A stretch of 64,000 bases of DNA, taken from NCBI RefSeq assembly GCF_004295585.1, contig NZ_AP019400.1:4624001-4688000 (forward strand). The letters run 5' to 3'. The stretch is from Cohnella abietis (GTDB lineage: Bacteria > Bacillota > Bacilli > Paenibacillales > Paenibacillaceae). The notes under the pieces were generated by a model. The model saw nothing but the letters and a program-made list of their open reading frames with translations. It was not told the DNA's origin and searched no databases. Made by a program: the position numbers and the translations under genes. Below are positions 28,387 through 37,973 of this stretch, piece after piece (position 1 is the first letter of the stretch; the number at the start of each line of letters is the position of its first letter).

Positions 28387-28727
28387 ACCGTTTCAACTGC
28401 CTTTGCATCGGACCATAGACGTTCCAGATGATAATACTCCCGCTCATCGCGATGGAATACGTGGGCAACGACATCTCCCATATCCACTAGCACCCAACGT
28501 GCCGTGTCAACGCCTTCCATACGCACCTTCTTGCCGCTTAACTCTGCGCTCTTGCGGATCTCAGATGCGATTGATAACACCTGTGTATCCGAATTTCCGT
28601 GACAAATAACAAAATAATCCGCGATCAGTGATATTCCTTGTAAGTTCAAGGCAACGACATCGTGTGCTTTTTTCTCTTCTGCTGCGTTAAGCACCGCTTT
28701 CAATAATTGTTCTGAGCTTCCTGCCAT
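28383..28727 (-). CDS. rsfS: Ribosome silencing factor RsfS
   Basis: RsfS binds L14 of the large subunit and blocks subunit joining under starvation. The 114 residues contain the family core ISLIADYFVICHGNSDTQVLSIASEI and WVLVDMGDVVAHVFHRDEREYYHLERLW. It lies three bases after yqeK and overlaps the next gene by ATGA. Confidence 0.95.
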   Translation of the reverse strand: MAGSSEQLLKAVLNAAEEKKAHDVVALNLQGISLIADYFVICHGNSDTQVLSIASEIRKSAELSGKKVRMEGVDTARWVLVDMGDVVAHVFHRDEREYYHLERLWSDAKAVETV

Positions 28728-28730
28728 GTC

Positions 28731-29330
28731 TCAGCCTCCGTTTTCTATATCTTTATTTGATTGTTGTTGTTTTAACTGCATTATAAGATCGTTTCGTGTT
28801 AATACGGTTAATGGAAAAATACGTTTCCCACGTTCGATCAACACTTCAATGGTCGAACCAAAAGCTGTAATTAAAGCTTCTTCCATACTATGTTTAGCGA
28901 GTTCGCGAATCTTACTCACCCCAGGGAAATCTCTGCCCGGCTCTATATAATCCGCTAAACAAACGATTTTGTCCAGCTTCGTCATGTTTTCCCGCCCAGA
29001 AGTATGGTAACGAATCGCATCAAGAACCTCTTCATCCGTTATACCATGCTCAGACTGTACTGCCCATGCCCCTACATGCGAATGCCACAGCTCTTTATCA
29101 TAAATGAGAAGATCCTGCGGTAAATTCTGCTCACGAATGATGATTTCCATCCGATCAATCGCCCAGGCTTTGGAGTAATCATGCAATAGAGCAGCTAGCT
29201 CGGCCTTGACCGGGTCACCACCATAACGCTTTGCAAGCTTGATAGCCGACCCGACAACACCAAGTGTATGCTTCCATCTCTTCTCAGGCATTTGCTGCCG
29301 TGTAGCTTCCCTTAAAACTTCAAGATTCAT
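28731..29330 (-). CDS. yqeK: HD-domain Ap4A hydrolase YqeK
   Basis: YqeK is a symmetric diadenosine tetraphosphatase. The 199-residue protein has the HD metal site (KRWKHTLGVVGSA, AALLHDYSKA) plus further His ligands in LWHSHVGAWAV and AIRYHTSGRENMTKLDKIVCLADYIEPGR. Its start overlaps the end of nadD by 11 bases, as in other Firmicutes. Confidence 0.94.
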   Translation of the reverse strand: MNLEVLREATRQQMPEKRWKHTLGVVGSAIKLAKRYGGDPVKAELAALLHDYSKAWAIDRMEIIIREQNLPQDLLIYDKELWHSHVGAWAVQSEHGITDEEVLDAIRYHTSGRENMTKLDKIVCLADYIEPGRDFPGVSKIRELAKHSMEEALITAFGSTIEVLIERGKRIFPLTVLTRNDLIMQLKQQQSNKDIENGG

Positions 29331-29907
29331 ATAAGTGACCCCTTACAATGAAATCAATTACCGTCTCAGGGAGCATGTAACGGATGGAGCGCCCTTCTTT
29401 AACCCGTCGCCTAATGTCGGTGGAGGAAATGCCCATTGGAGGCATTGACGCTCTTAGCAGTCGTCGTCTAATGAAGACCGGAAGCATAGTATCATCAGCG
29501 GGCTGATCCGGTCGTTCTAAGCCGATAAAAGACAGCCGTTCGGCAAGCTCATTAATTTTCCGCCAATTAGGCAAGTCTTTTACCATATCGGATCCGACTA
29601 TCCAATAGAACATAATATCGGGATACTGCTCCTGCAGAGCAGTAACTGTATCAATTGTGTACGAAGTGCCTTCGCGCTGCAATTCGATATCTTCTACCCG
29701 GAAAGCGGGATTAGTCGCAATGGCTTCCTCCAGCATTTGGCGGCGATTGTCACTGCTCTCTCCAGGCTGGGGCTTATGAGGGGGAGACAAGGTCGGAATA
29801 AACCATACTTCATCAAGCTTGGCTGCTTCACAGGCCGCTTGCGCTGCAAGCAGATGGCCGTTGTGAACTGGATCAAACGTTCCTCCGAGCAAACCAACTT
29901 TACGCAT
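29320..29907 (-). CDS. nadD: Nicotinate-mononucleotide adenylyltransferase
   Basis: NadD converts nicotinate mononucleotide to deamido-NAD. The 195 residues carry the nucleotidyltransferase motif GGTFDPVHNGHL at the N-terminus and the C-terminal ISSTDIRRRVKEG. PTLSPPHKP and YWIVGSDMV are also typical. It lies between yhbY and yqeK. Confidence 0.96.
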   Translation of the reverse strand: MRKVGLLGGTFDPVHNGHLLAAQAACEAAKLDEVWFIPTLSPPHKPQPGESSDNRRQMLEEAIATNPAFRVEDIELQREGTSYTIDTVTALQEQYPDIMFYWIVGSDMVKDLPNWRKINELAERLSFIGLERPDQPADDTMLPVFIRRRLLRASMPPMGISSTDIRRRVKEGRSIRYMLPETVIDFIVRGHLYES

Positions 29908-29924
29908 AATCTCACGCCCTTTCG

Positions 29925-30227
29925 TTACTTAGAGCGACGTGGTAGCACGATCTGTTTGTGATCTTTGGATTCTTTGTAGAGAACGATTGTTTTGCCGATA
30001 ACCTGAGCAAGCTCGGAGCCAGATTGTTCTGCCAGCTCAGCACCGATTTCGCGAGGATCGTCGGAGCAATTCGTCAATACTGATACTTTGATCAGCTCAC
30101 GTACTTCAATGGCTTCCACAATATGACGAATAAGATGGTCATTCGTACCGCCTTTACCCACTTGGAAAATTGGGGTTAGGTGATGAGCAAGCGACCTAAG
30201 ATGACGTTTTTGTTTTCCTGTTAACAT
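29925..30227 (-). CDS. yhbY: YhbY (YqeI) ribosome-associated RNA-binding protein
   Basis: The 100-residue CRS1/YhbY-domain protein has the conserved LTGKQKRHLRSLAHHLTPIFQVGKGG and a GSELAQVIGKTIVLYK end. Members bind pre-50S particles. It follows aroE in the operon with a gap of about 70 bp. Confidence 0.94.
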   Translation of the reverse strand: MLTGKQKRHLRSLAHHLTPIFQVGKGGTNDHLIRHIVEAIEVRELIKVSVLTNCSDDPREIGAELAEQSGSELAQVIGKTIVLYKESKDHKQIVLPRRSK

Positions 30228-30295
30228 ATAATTTCCTGCTTTCTATTGTGAAAATTGCCCTAAACTTCTGAATTACCTAGTTAGTTCAATCCGTT

Positions 30296-31141
30296 CTATT
30301 TTATCGATAGAGACTCCATAACTACTGCGCGCATCTCTTCAACGGGGGCTGGTTGGCCAGTCCAATATTCGAAAGCATAGGCCCCCTGATAGATGAACAT
30401 GCCTAAACCTCCATGAATACGACAGCCCTGCAACTCAGCCTGCTTAAGAAACTCGGTTTTAAGTGGATTGTAGATCAAGTCACTGGCGACCGATCCAATC
30501 CTAAGCCAAGATGGATCGAGCGGCACCTTCTCAATGTTAGGAGACATGCCTACTGAAGTCGTATTGATAACAACGTCCGCTTGCTTACAAGCTTCTTGAA
30601 GATCGCTCCATGGGATTGAAGTTACCTTACCAGCTAGGGAAAAGGAAGCCGCAAGCTCCGATGCTTTGGATTCCGTGCGATTAGCAATAATGATCGCAGC
30701 CGGGTTTTCCTGAGCTAAAGCCCATATTATTCCCCTAGCCGCACCTCCCGCACCTAACACGATAATTGTTTTGCCGGTTAGGCTTGGCTCAATCTCTTCC
30801 TTCAAGGAACGCACGTATCCGATGCCGTCTGTGTTGTAGCCAACTAGACGACCATTTTCATTAACGATTGTATTTACTGCACCTGCAGCCTTTGCGCCTT
30901 CGCTTAATTCATCGAGAAGCGCCATTACTTCGATCTTGTGCGGGATCGTTACGTTTAATCCTCTGAATCCTAAGCCACGAACGCCTGCAATGGCTTGCTC
31001 CAATTGATTTGGCGCAACATGGAAAGCGGCATAAGCGCAGTTAATGCCCTTTTCCTTGAAAGCCCTGTTAAGCATAATTGGAGATTTGGAATGTCGAATA
31101 GGGTCTCCGATGACCCCAAATAATACGGTATTACTATCCAT
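30296..31141 (-). CDS. aroE: Shikimate dehydrogenase
   Basis: AroE reduces 3-dehydroshikimate with NADPH. The protein of about 281 residues has the substrate site GDPIRHSKSPIMLNRAF, the catalytic Lys/Asp stretch LNVTIPHKIEVM and the NADP motif VLGAGGAARGI with IANRTESKA. The start is ATG 31141 behind GGGGAG; a TTG directly before it is less likely. It sits between yqeH and yhbY as in B. subtilis. Confidence 0.95.
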   Translation of the reverse strand: MDSNTVLFGVIGDPIRHSKSPIMLNRAFKEKGINCAYAAFHVAPNQLEQAIAGVRGLGFRGLNVTIPHKIEVMALLDELSEGAKAAGAVNTIVNENGRLVGYNTDGIGYVRSLKEEIEPSLTGKTIIVLGAGGAARGIIWALAQENPAAIIIANRTESKASELAASFSLAGKVTSIPWSDLQEACKQADVVINTTSVGMSPNIEKVPLDPSWLRIGSVASDLIYNPLKTEFLKQAELQGCRIHGGLGMFIYQGAYAFEYWTGQPAPVEEMRAVVMESLSIK

Positions 31142-31176
31142 CAAAGTACGTACTCCCCACCCGTAGCGGCTTATTA

Positions 31177-32298
31177 TTATAGGATGCTTTCCCTTAGCAT
31201 CACTTTAACTCCACGCGGAGCATGTACATCAACTGTTGCTCCTGTTTTACCATTTGTCTGGATCCAGCCGATTCCTGAAATAAACACATCCTGCTTAGAA
31301 TTTGGCGGGATTCTTAAACGATGCCTTGTCCATGGCGGGATACTGTCTAGATCTTCTAAGCTAGGCGGAGTCAACATGACACCACGATGCTGTTCATACA
31401 ATTCATCAGCGCGCTCCAGCTTCGTACGATGAATAGGCACTCCGCTAGATAAGTATGCAGTGAATGATTGACGTTCACCTTCTACAAAATCAAACCGCGC
31501 TAATGAGCCGAAAAATAATGTCTGCTTTTCATTCAACTGATAGGTTAGCGGTTTAAGAGGCTTATCCGGAAGCAGGGCAGCCAAATCCTTGCGGGGAATA
31601 AGCTCCGACATCCGCCAAGAATAGACGATACCCGGCGTATCTATGATGCTTTTACCATCATCAAGAGGAATATGAACCGCATCAAGCGTTGTTCCTGGAT
31701 ATCGGGAAACGGTAAGCTCGCGTTTCAAATCGCTATAGTCCGAAATTAGACGGTTAATCAAAGTGCTTTTGCCGACATTAGTTGCACCGACAACATAGAC
31801 ATCCCGATTCTGCCGATAAGTATTGACCGCCTCAACTACCCGATCAAAACCAATATTGCGGCGCGCACTGCATAACACCACATCGACAATTTTCAAGCCT
31901 TCTTCACTTGCCTGCTTCTGAACCCAGTTGCGCAGTCGATTCCAGTTCGTGACCGGCGGGAACAGATCAATCTTATTTACAACAAGCAACACCGGGTTGT
32001 TGCCGACAAAACGCTGCAAGCCTGAAATTATGCTGCCTTGAAAATCGAATAGGTCAACAATATGAACAACTAAACTGTTTGTTGAAGAGATCCCTCCAAG
32101 CAGCTTAAGAAACTCATCTTGATCTACTGTAACAGAAGAAGCTTCACTATAATGCTTAATCCTGAAGCAGCGCTGACAGATTGCTTCTTCTTTATCTTGA
32201 GATGAAACAGGCACGAAACCCGGCTTCTTAGGATCTTCGCTATGCAGCGGAATTCCACAGCCCGCGCATCGAGGAGGTCTGATTGTATCTTGAGTCAT
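31177..32298 (-). CDS. yqeH: Circularly permuted ribosome-assembly GTPase YqeH
   Basis: YqeH (RbgA-related) is needed for 30S assembly. The 373-residue protein has an N-terminal zinc finger (CAGCG...CQRCFRIKHY) and GTPase motifs in permuted order: G4 NKID (VVNKIDLF), G5, then G1 GATNVGKSTLIN and G3 DTPG. It starts at ATG 32298 behind GGGAGG and almost abuts yqeG. Confidence 0.95.
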   Translation of the reverse strand: MTQDTIRPPRCAGCGIPLHSEDPKKPGFVPVSSQDKEEAICQRCFRIKHYSEASSVTVDQDEFLKLLGGISSTNSLVVHIVDLFDFQGSIISGLQRFVGNNPVLLVVNKIDLFPPVTNWNRLRNWVQKQASEEGLKIVDVVLCSARRNIGFDRVVEAVNTYRQNRDVYVVGATNVGKSTLINRLISDYSDLKRELTVSRYPGTTLDAVHIPLDDGKSIIDTPGIVYSWRMSELIPRKDLAALLPDKPLKPLTYQLNEKQTLFFGSLARFDFVEGERQSFTAYLSSGVPIHRTKLERADELYEQHRGVMLTPPSLEDLDSIPPWTRHRLRIPPNSKQDVFISGIGWIQTNGKTGATVDVHAPRGVKVMLRESIL

Positions 32299-32299
32299 A

Positions 32300-32824
32300 T
32301 TAGTGTCCTCCCTTTTCTGGCCAAAGTCCTTTTTTGCGCAACCGGGCTAGTGCAATCTTCTCAATTCTGCGATTGATCTGTGTTGCCCAGCCTTCCTCAC
32401 GAGGTGCAATTGGCGTAACTAAAATGGTATGCAGACCCGCGCGTCGTCCACCAAGAACGTCCGTTAGCATCTGATCGCCCACGACGACAGCTTGCTCATT
32501 AGACAGCTCCATTAGCTTTGCAGCTTTGTGAAACGAAGCACCTGCTGGCTTACGGGCCGATGGAATAAATGGAATACCTAATGGCTCCGCGAATTTAGAC
32601 ACACGGGTACTATTGTTATTCGAAAGAATGACAACTTTGAAGCCTTGGTCTTTAACTAAATCCAGCCATCCAACCAATTCAGGGGTGGCAAGCGGGGTTT
32701 TGGCACTTACCAAGGTATTATCGAGATCCGTAATAATGCCCCGAACTCCACGGGCCTTTAATTCATCCAAATCAATATCAAATACGGTATTAACGATTTG
32801 ATCAGGAATTAAACGCTTGAACAT
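32300..32824 (-). CDS. yqeG: HAD-superfamily phosphatase YqeG
   Basis: The 174-residue protein is a HAD IIIA phosphatase with motif I DLDNTLV, motif II VILSNN, motif III around Lys (ARKPAG) and motif IV GDQMLTDVLGG. The natural substrate is not established. It begins the yqe operon. ATG 32824 (MFKRLIPDQ) is preferred over an in-frame TTG nine bases upstream, which lies too close to AGGAG. Confidence 0.93.
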   Translation of the reverse strand: MFKRLIPDQIVNTVFDIDLDELKARGVRGIITDLDNTLVSAKTPLATPELVGWLDLVKDQGFKVVILSNNNSTRVSKFAEPLGIPFIPSARKPAGASFHKAAKLMELSNEQAVVVGDQMLTDVLGGRRAGLHTILVTPIAPREEGWATQINRRIEKIALARLRKKGLWPEKGGH

Positions 32825-32953
32825 CTTTAACAAAAACTCCTGTCTGTTAATGGCTATACTTCATCAAAATATACCATACCCCACCCGATCAAGTAAAACG
32901 ACTTCCTCTTTCCAATTAAAATGGAAGCCTTCAGCACACCTCTTTCGTACATA

Positions 32954-32992
32954 GAAAAGAGAAAGCCCTGTTACTAAAGGCCTTCTCTTTTC
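32954..32992 (-). terminator. Terminator after the transglutaminase gene
   Basis: AAAAGAGAA pairs with TTCTCTTTT with a further GG/CC above, ending in a T-run; it separates the moxR operon from yqeG. Confidence 0.8.
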
Positions 32993-33027
32993 ACTTCCTT
33001 ATTAACAAATTAAGGAATAAATATAAC

Positions 33028-35250
33028 TCATAAAGTTTTACGTATTTGAGCTACAGTTTCGTTAAATTCTTGCAGCAGCTGAGGATTCCCCGAGTCAGAA
33101 CCATATCTAGCTTTCTCGAAGGTAGATAAAGCTCTATCAAATTCGCTTCGCAATGAAGAAAACTTATCTCCCCAACTAGTAAAGGTTTCGCGGATAGTCT
33201 CATGCTCTTCTCTTCTAAAGCCTTGACGATGAAGATACGATAGCAGTCTCTCCATTTCACGCACGACCCTCTGATTAGGCGTATTGCCTCGGTTTCGAAT
33301 GCGGCTCCATAGCTGCTGTGCGCGTCTGCTCCGATATCCAATAAATACGAAGCCAACAATAATAAGTACAACACAGATCGCACCAACAGGGACCAACCAA
33401 TCTTTGTTGCGTTCCGCTACCCCAACTTCAGCAGGAGCAGTCGATTCCGCAACATCAGTATCTGGCTGCACTGTTTCACCTTCAGACAAAAGCTGAGGAA
33501 CTGCAAAGCCAGATGTAGGCTCGAATGGAATCCACCCATAGCCTTCAAAATACACCTCTGCCCATGAATGCGCATCTGCATTCCGAACCGTGTACGTGCC
33601 TGCGCCAGCAACATCAGGAATGTTATAAGGTCTACCGGAGCGTTCACGCTCCATTGCGGCGGGATCATAACCTGTCGCATAACCTTTGACCCATCGTGTT
33701 GGCAATCCAATCGAACGTGCCATTACTACGAATGATGTGGAGAAATAATCGCAATAGCCTTCTTGTACTTCAAATAAAAATCCATCTACAAAATCGCCAT
33801 TTGTGCGATTTGTTAGCTTCGTAAGGTCTGGAGTATTCGTATACGTAAAAGTTCCTTTAAGATATTTCTCTAGCTTCCTAGCACGATCGTAATCGTTTGT
33901 CTCACTAGCAGTTTGTTCCTTAGCTAAATCGCTTACGCGCTTAGGCAAGGAATCCGGTAGCTGTAGATATGGAGTCAGATCTATACTGCTCTCTGACGAA
34001 GGAGCAGACTTACGAATAGCATCCTCATCCAGAACAGTAACCTCAGATACGACAGAATAGGACTGTACACGTGAAGGCTTGCTCCATCGCAGCTCCCATT
34101 CTTCTGGGTCCCACTGCAAACCGGCATTGTTGTCGCTTTTGAGTGTGGATACGGAAGAGACAGGTCCCGCTGCGAACAGTACTGGAATTTTATCCTTACG
34201 AAGCACAGTAACGTTCTGAACGACCTCTAACGTCTTTACCCCTTTAGCACGCGGAGGATCTAACGGTAGAGCATCTTTATTGCCGAATACCGAAGAAATC
34301 AATGTTGGATTTTTGAGATCAGTCCATCCCTTGCCCGTGTAGACTGCTTTCGTTTCGCCACGCCAGTAGCTACGCTGTGTTGTCGTAATCGTCATAATGG
34401 GAGAGTAATCAAATTCAAAGCCCCCGCCGATTTTCCGATCATCCCTGCTGTAGCCAGAAAGAGACGAGCCCTTAGTCACTCCAGAGCTACTTGATTTCTG
34501 TGCCCCACCTTCACCAGAGAAGGCAGGAACCTCTCGACCTTGTGCTTCTGTCCATATCGTATAAGGGTCTTCAAAAAGCACAGGAGCCCGAGGCATAATA
34601 ATACCCGTCAAAATCACAATAGTAATTATTATTATAGCTGGGAAAGCGATATCCAATGGTCTTTCCGCCAAAGCTTCCCAGCTATCTGGATGCCTAACCT
34701 GAAGCTGACGTAAATGAAGCACAACTAGCCACACTAGTCCTGTAGCTACAATCCATGCGATATTATGCCACAGCTCCAGAGGGTAAAAGGAATCGATAGC
34801 AGCCATTACGCCAATGGATGACACGATAACAAATATTGCGCCCGCGCGCCTTGACCCTAACCACGCAATAGCATGAACGGATAGCAAGACACCACCAATG
34901 ATTTCAATAAACGGATGAAACTGTACAGCATGAACCGAAACAAACTCACTTACATAGCTCCAATTACGCCAGCTTTCCGGCCATCCATTCCACTCCATTG
35001 GAATCTGCCATAATATCATTCCAATTACAGAAAGAAATTGAATACTTAGCCTTAGCCAGAGCTTACGTGTCATTAACAATTCAACTATCGCTGTAACCGT
35101 AAAGACTCCATAAATAATGGTGTAGTTTTCATCCCACCAGTAATCACTAAAGCATTGAATGAGCTGCAATACGATAATAATAGCAAGAACCCTGTGAAGA
35201 CGCTCAAGTACAAGTCGCCTCCAGAAATCTCTAGGAATCCTTATCTTCAT
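33028..35250 (-). CDS. TgpA-like membrane transglutaminase
   Basis: The 740-residue protein has five to six membrane segments in the first 220 residues (TgpA N-terminal domain), then a large extracytoplasmic region with a transglutaminase core: catalytic Cys in EVQEGYCDYFSTSFVVMARS, His in DAHSWAEVYFEGYGWIPFEPT. A final membrane segment (about 625-645) and a DUF4129-like tail complete it. ATG 35250 overlaps the DUF58 stop by four bases. With moxR and DUF58 it forms the common three-gene operon thought to act in envelope or protein processing; the target is unknown. Confidence 0.92.
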   Translation of the reverse strand: MKIRIPRDFWRRLVLERLHRVLAIIIVLQLIQCFSDYWWDENYTIIYGVFTVTAIVELLMTRKLWLRLSIQFLSVIGMILWQIPMEWNGWPESWRNWSYVSEFVSVHAVQFHPFIEIIGGVLLSVHAIAWLGSRRAGAIFVIVSSIGVMAAIDSFYPLELWHNIAWIVATGLVWLVVLHLRQLQVRHPDSWEALAERPLDIAFPAIIIITIVILTGIIMPRAPVLFEDPYTIWTEAQGREVPAFSGEGGAQKSSSSGVTKGSSLSGYSRDDRKIGGGFEFDYSPIMTITTTQRSYWRGETKAVYTGKGWTDLKNPTLISSVFGNKDALPLDPPRAKGVKTLEVVQNVTVLRKDKIPVLFAAGPVSSVSTLKSDNNAGLQWDPEEWELRWSKPSRVQSYSVVSEVTVLDEDAIRKSAPSSESSIDLTPYLQLPDSLPKRVSDLAKEQTASETNDYDRARKLEKYLKGTFTYTNTPDLTKLTNRTNGDFVDGFLFEVQEGYCDYFSTSFVVMARSIGLPTRWVKGYATGYDPAAMERERSGRPYNIPDVAGAGTYTVRNADAHSWAEVYFEGYGWIPFEPTSGFAVPQLLSEGETVQPDTDVAESTAPAEVGVAERNKDWLVPVGAICVVLIIVGFVFIGYRSRRAQQLWSRIRNRGNTPNQRVVREMERLLSYLHRQGFRREEHETIRETFTSWGDKFSSLRSEFDRALSTFEKARYGSDSGNPQLLQEFNETVAQIRKTL

Positions 35251-36491
35251 GCAGGTACCACCCCCAGAACCTGCGGCAAATGATCCAATTGGGATACTGA
35301 GCAAAATTCCCACTGCTTGGACTGGCATAGCAATTGCCATTGCCGTAGTCTAGCTGCTTCGTCAGCGTGATGATGCTTGTCTGCAATATGAATGATACTA
35401 GGAATCATCCTTTTGCTTTCAAGGGCATTCATCGCCACGACGGTTTGATTGTCAGTTGAGGACCCTATTATAACGATATGAATGCCCGTTTCAAATCGCT
35501 CTGCTACTTGACCAAGCAGCTCTCCTAACGTTTCACGGCTATCGGCCTCGACCTCTACCAGATGCTGAAAAACTTCGTCCCGTGAGACCGGTGTTCTACC
35601 TTGACCAAACCAATAAGAAGAAGATTGACCTGAAGAAACAAATCCTACCGGCATTCCCTTAGCTATCGTTAATTCAATCAAGGAGGCCGCAACAGATACC
35701 GCTAGCTCAAACTGCTCCGCTCCAGGGTAGGAAATCTCATTACGATCCAAAACAAATACTACACGTGGAAGGGCTTCCCTCTCGAACTCCTTCGATTTCC
35801 ATTGCCCAGTCTTGGCCGTGGCGTTCCAATGAATACGAGAAAGCCGATCCCCATGAATGTATTCCCTAACGCCATCAATTTGGGTAGTTTCTCTTGCCCA
35901 CAGAGAAGTAAGCGTATGTTGAAACACCCCTCTCTGAGACCTTCGGAACAATCTCCAGTCCTTCAAAGTGATGGTCCGAGGCAGAACTTGAATGTGAAGC
36001 GGTTGAGAATAGGAGCCGCGGTGCTCGAACAAGCCGAAAATATCTCTCGTAGAGCAGTCTGTCTTTTGAAATTCATATTTTCCTCTACGCAGAGGAGCCG
36101 TCTCGAATTGAACCTCGCCTCTTCGACGATAATCTGGCACGAAGGACATTTCGTATAATTGTGATTCTCCACCTGATAAACGAACAAGCTTTTCCCTTAC
36201 AATAATGTATGGAAGCGGCCAGAACCCAGGAATCTGCATACGAAGCTTTACCTGTAGTCTCATTCCTGCTGTCAGGAAAGCATGACTTCCTTGCCCTGCA
36301 TCCGTTAAACGTATTCCCCTAATGCCACCTATTCCACTCCAACGCCCAAGCAGTAAATATAAGCCTAGCGCATTGAGGATTACAAATAGCATTAACGAGG
36401 TTTTACCACCTTGGAATAACACATAACATATTGCTGTTACATATAAAATCGCGCATAACCACCAGGCCCGTGGGAACTGCAACCGCGTCAT
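35247..36491 (-). CDS. DUF58 domain protein
   Basis: The 414-residue protein has two N-terminal membrane segments and the DUF58 region with HGDRLSRIHWNATAKTGQW, a von Willebrand A-like fold that follows (VFVLDRNEISYPG). It starts at ATG 36491, one base after the moxR stop, behind TGGAG at the moxR end. DUF58 proteins accompany MoxR AAA ATPases, which act as their chaperones. Confidence 0.9.
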   Translation of the reverse strand: MTRLQFPRAWWLCAILYVTAICYVLFQGGKTSLMLFVILNALGLYLLLGRWSGIGGIRGIRLTDAGQGSHAFLTAGMRLQVKLRMQIPGFWPLPYIIVREKLVRLSGGESQLYEMSFVPDYRRRGEVQFETAPLRRGKYEFQKTDCSTRDIFGLFEHRGSYSQPLHIQVLPRTITLKDWRLFRRSQRGVFQHTLTSLWARETTQIDGVREYIHGDRLSRIHWNATAKTGQWKSKEFEREALPRVVFVLDRNEISYPGAEQFELAVSVAASLIELTIAKGMPVGFVSSGQSSSYWFGQGRTPVSRDEVFQHLVEVEADSRETLGELLGQVAERFETGIHIVIIGSSTDNQTVVAMNALESKRMIPSIIHIADKHHHADEAARLRQWQLLCQSKQWEFCSVSQLDHLPQVLGVVPA

Positions 36492-36492
36492 G

Positions 36493-37446
36493 TTAACGCT
36501 CCATTCCGACAGGCACCGGCAACTGACGAAGAACATCTTGAAGAACATGTAAGGTTGTTATTCCTTGCATCCGTGCCTCCGAACGCAGGTGCAGTCTATG
36601 ACTAAGAACTAACGGAGCCATCGCTTTGACATCATCGGGCAATACGAAGGAGCGATGATTGAAGAATGCATAAGCTTTAGCTGCAGAAGAAAGTGCAACA
36701 GCGGCACGTGGACTTGCGCCGAGCAGTATTCCCCCATGCTTGCGTGTACCTCGAATTAAAGCGATAAGATAATCCGCCACGGTCGTTTCTAAATGAATGC
36801 TCTGTGCTAATCTCTGCATTTGAGCAACATCATCAACGGTTGCAACCGCCTTCAAGGATTCAGCAGCACGGCTTGCACCTGGCTCTAGAATGAGCCTTTT
36901 TTCCGATGCTTCATCAGGGTACCCAAGCTTTATTTTCATCAAAAAACGATCCAATTGTGCTTCAGGCAAGCTGTATGTTCCTTCGAATTCTATCGGATTT
37001 TGGGTGGCAAATAGCATGAACGGATGGGGCAGAATATGGGTCTCTCCGTCTACGGAAACTCTTCTTTCCTCCATCGCTTCAAGCAGGGCAGATTGTGTTT
37101 TTGTAGTGGCACGATTGATCTCATCTGCGAGTAATAAATTGGCCATTATCGGACCTGGTCTGAACACGAATTCCTCTAATTTAGGATGATAGATGGAAAC
37201 TCCTGTAATGTCTGTTGGCAATAGGTCTGGATTGCATTGTATTCGGTGAAATACTCCCCCTATAGAAAGAGCGAGTGCCTTGACCATTTGAGTTTTTCCG
37301 GTACCAGGAACATCCTCAATCAGTACGTGCCCTCCTGCAAGCATTGCGGTTAACATCCAGGATATTTCTTCTTTTTTTCCATAAATACACGATTCCATAT
37401 TATGTCTAATTTTATCTAGTAGCTGCATCGCGGCATGGTGATCCAT
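36493..37446 (-). CDS. MoxR-family AAA ATPase
   Basis: The 317-residue ATPase has Walker A GTGKTQ in HVLIEDVPGTGKTQM, Walker B LLLADEINRA, the sensor I ATQNP and the arginine region ATSPRAAV-like (LGASPRAAVALSSAAKA). MoxR proteins help assemble or activate von Willebrand-type partners; here the partner is the DUF58 protein next to it. First gene of the operon. Confidence 0.94.
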   Translation of the reverse strand: MDHHAAMQLLDKIRHNMESCIYGKKEEISWMLTAMLAGGHVLIEDVPGTGKTQMVKALALSIGGVFHRIQCNPDLLPTDITGVSIYHPKLEEFVFRPGPIMANLLLADEINRATTKTQSALLEAMEERRVSVDGETHILPHPFMLFATQNPIEFEGTYSLPEAQLDRFLMKIKLGYPDEASEKRLILEPGASRAAESLKAVATVDDVAQMQRLAQSIHLETTVADYLIALIRGTRKHGGILLGASPRAAVALSSAAKAYAFFNHRSFVLPDDVKAMAPLVLSHRLHLRSEARMQGITTLHVLQDVLRQLPVPVGMER

Positions 37447-37555
37447 TCCCGTTCCTCCTATGGAATCTACTTTGATGATCTATCTAATAGTCCATTTTTA
37501 TTATACCGGAATTTGGATGCTGCCGTAAATTTTAGTTTTTTCCAAAAAAGAATAG

Positions 37556-37590
37556 AGAAACAACCAAACCTGTATAAGTTTGGCTGTTAA
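37556..37590 (-). terminator. Terminator after the spoVA operon
   Basis: CAGCCAAAC pairs with GTTTGGTTG around a 8-nt loop, followed by TTTCTC on the minus strand, just past spoVAE. Confidence 0.7.
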
Positions 37591-37619
37591 GTAGTTATTT
37601 AATGACTTTCTGTGTCCAT

Positions 37620-37973
37620 TCAACCTTTAGGTCGAGCGACTAGTGCTGCCAGGAAAGAAAACACAATCGCTGCGGAAATACCTGCACTTGTCACACTGAA
37701 TATACCCGTAATGACACCAATCCAACCGACTTCATGAAGCTCAGTTAACGCTCCGTGCACAAGCGCATTTCCAAAGCTCGTGATCGGAACAGTTGCCCCA
37801 GCTCCGGCAAAATCAATAAGCGGATCATACCAGCCTACTGCATCCAATAGAGCACCGATTACAACTAACAATGACATCGTATGCGCCGGAGTAAGCTTAG
37901 CAACATCAAATAGCAGCTGACCAACAACACAAATCCCTCCGCCGACAATGAACGCCCATACATAAGGCATCAT
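37620..37973 (-). CDS. spoVAE: SpoVAE (SpoVAEb) spore dipicolinate channel subunit
   Basis: The 117-residue protein has three to four membrane segments (AFIVGGGICVVGQLLFDVAKL near the N-terminus) and matches SpoVAEb of the forespore membrane complex that imports and later releases Ca-dipicolinate. Its start overlaps the spoVAD stop by four bases. Forespore (sigma-G) expression is expected from the family; I did not find a convincing sigma-G promoter. Confidence 0.93.
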   Translation of the reverse strand: MMPYVWAFIVGGGICVVGQLLFDVAKLTPAHTMSLLVVIGALLDAVGWYDPLIDFAGAGATVPITSFGNALVHGALTELHEVGWIGVITGIFSVTSAGISAAIVFSFLAALVARPKG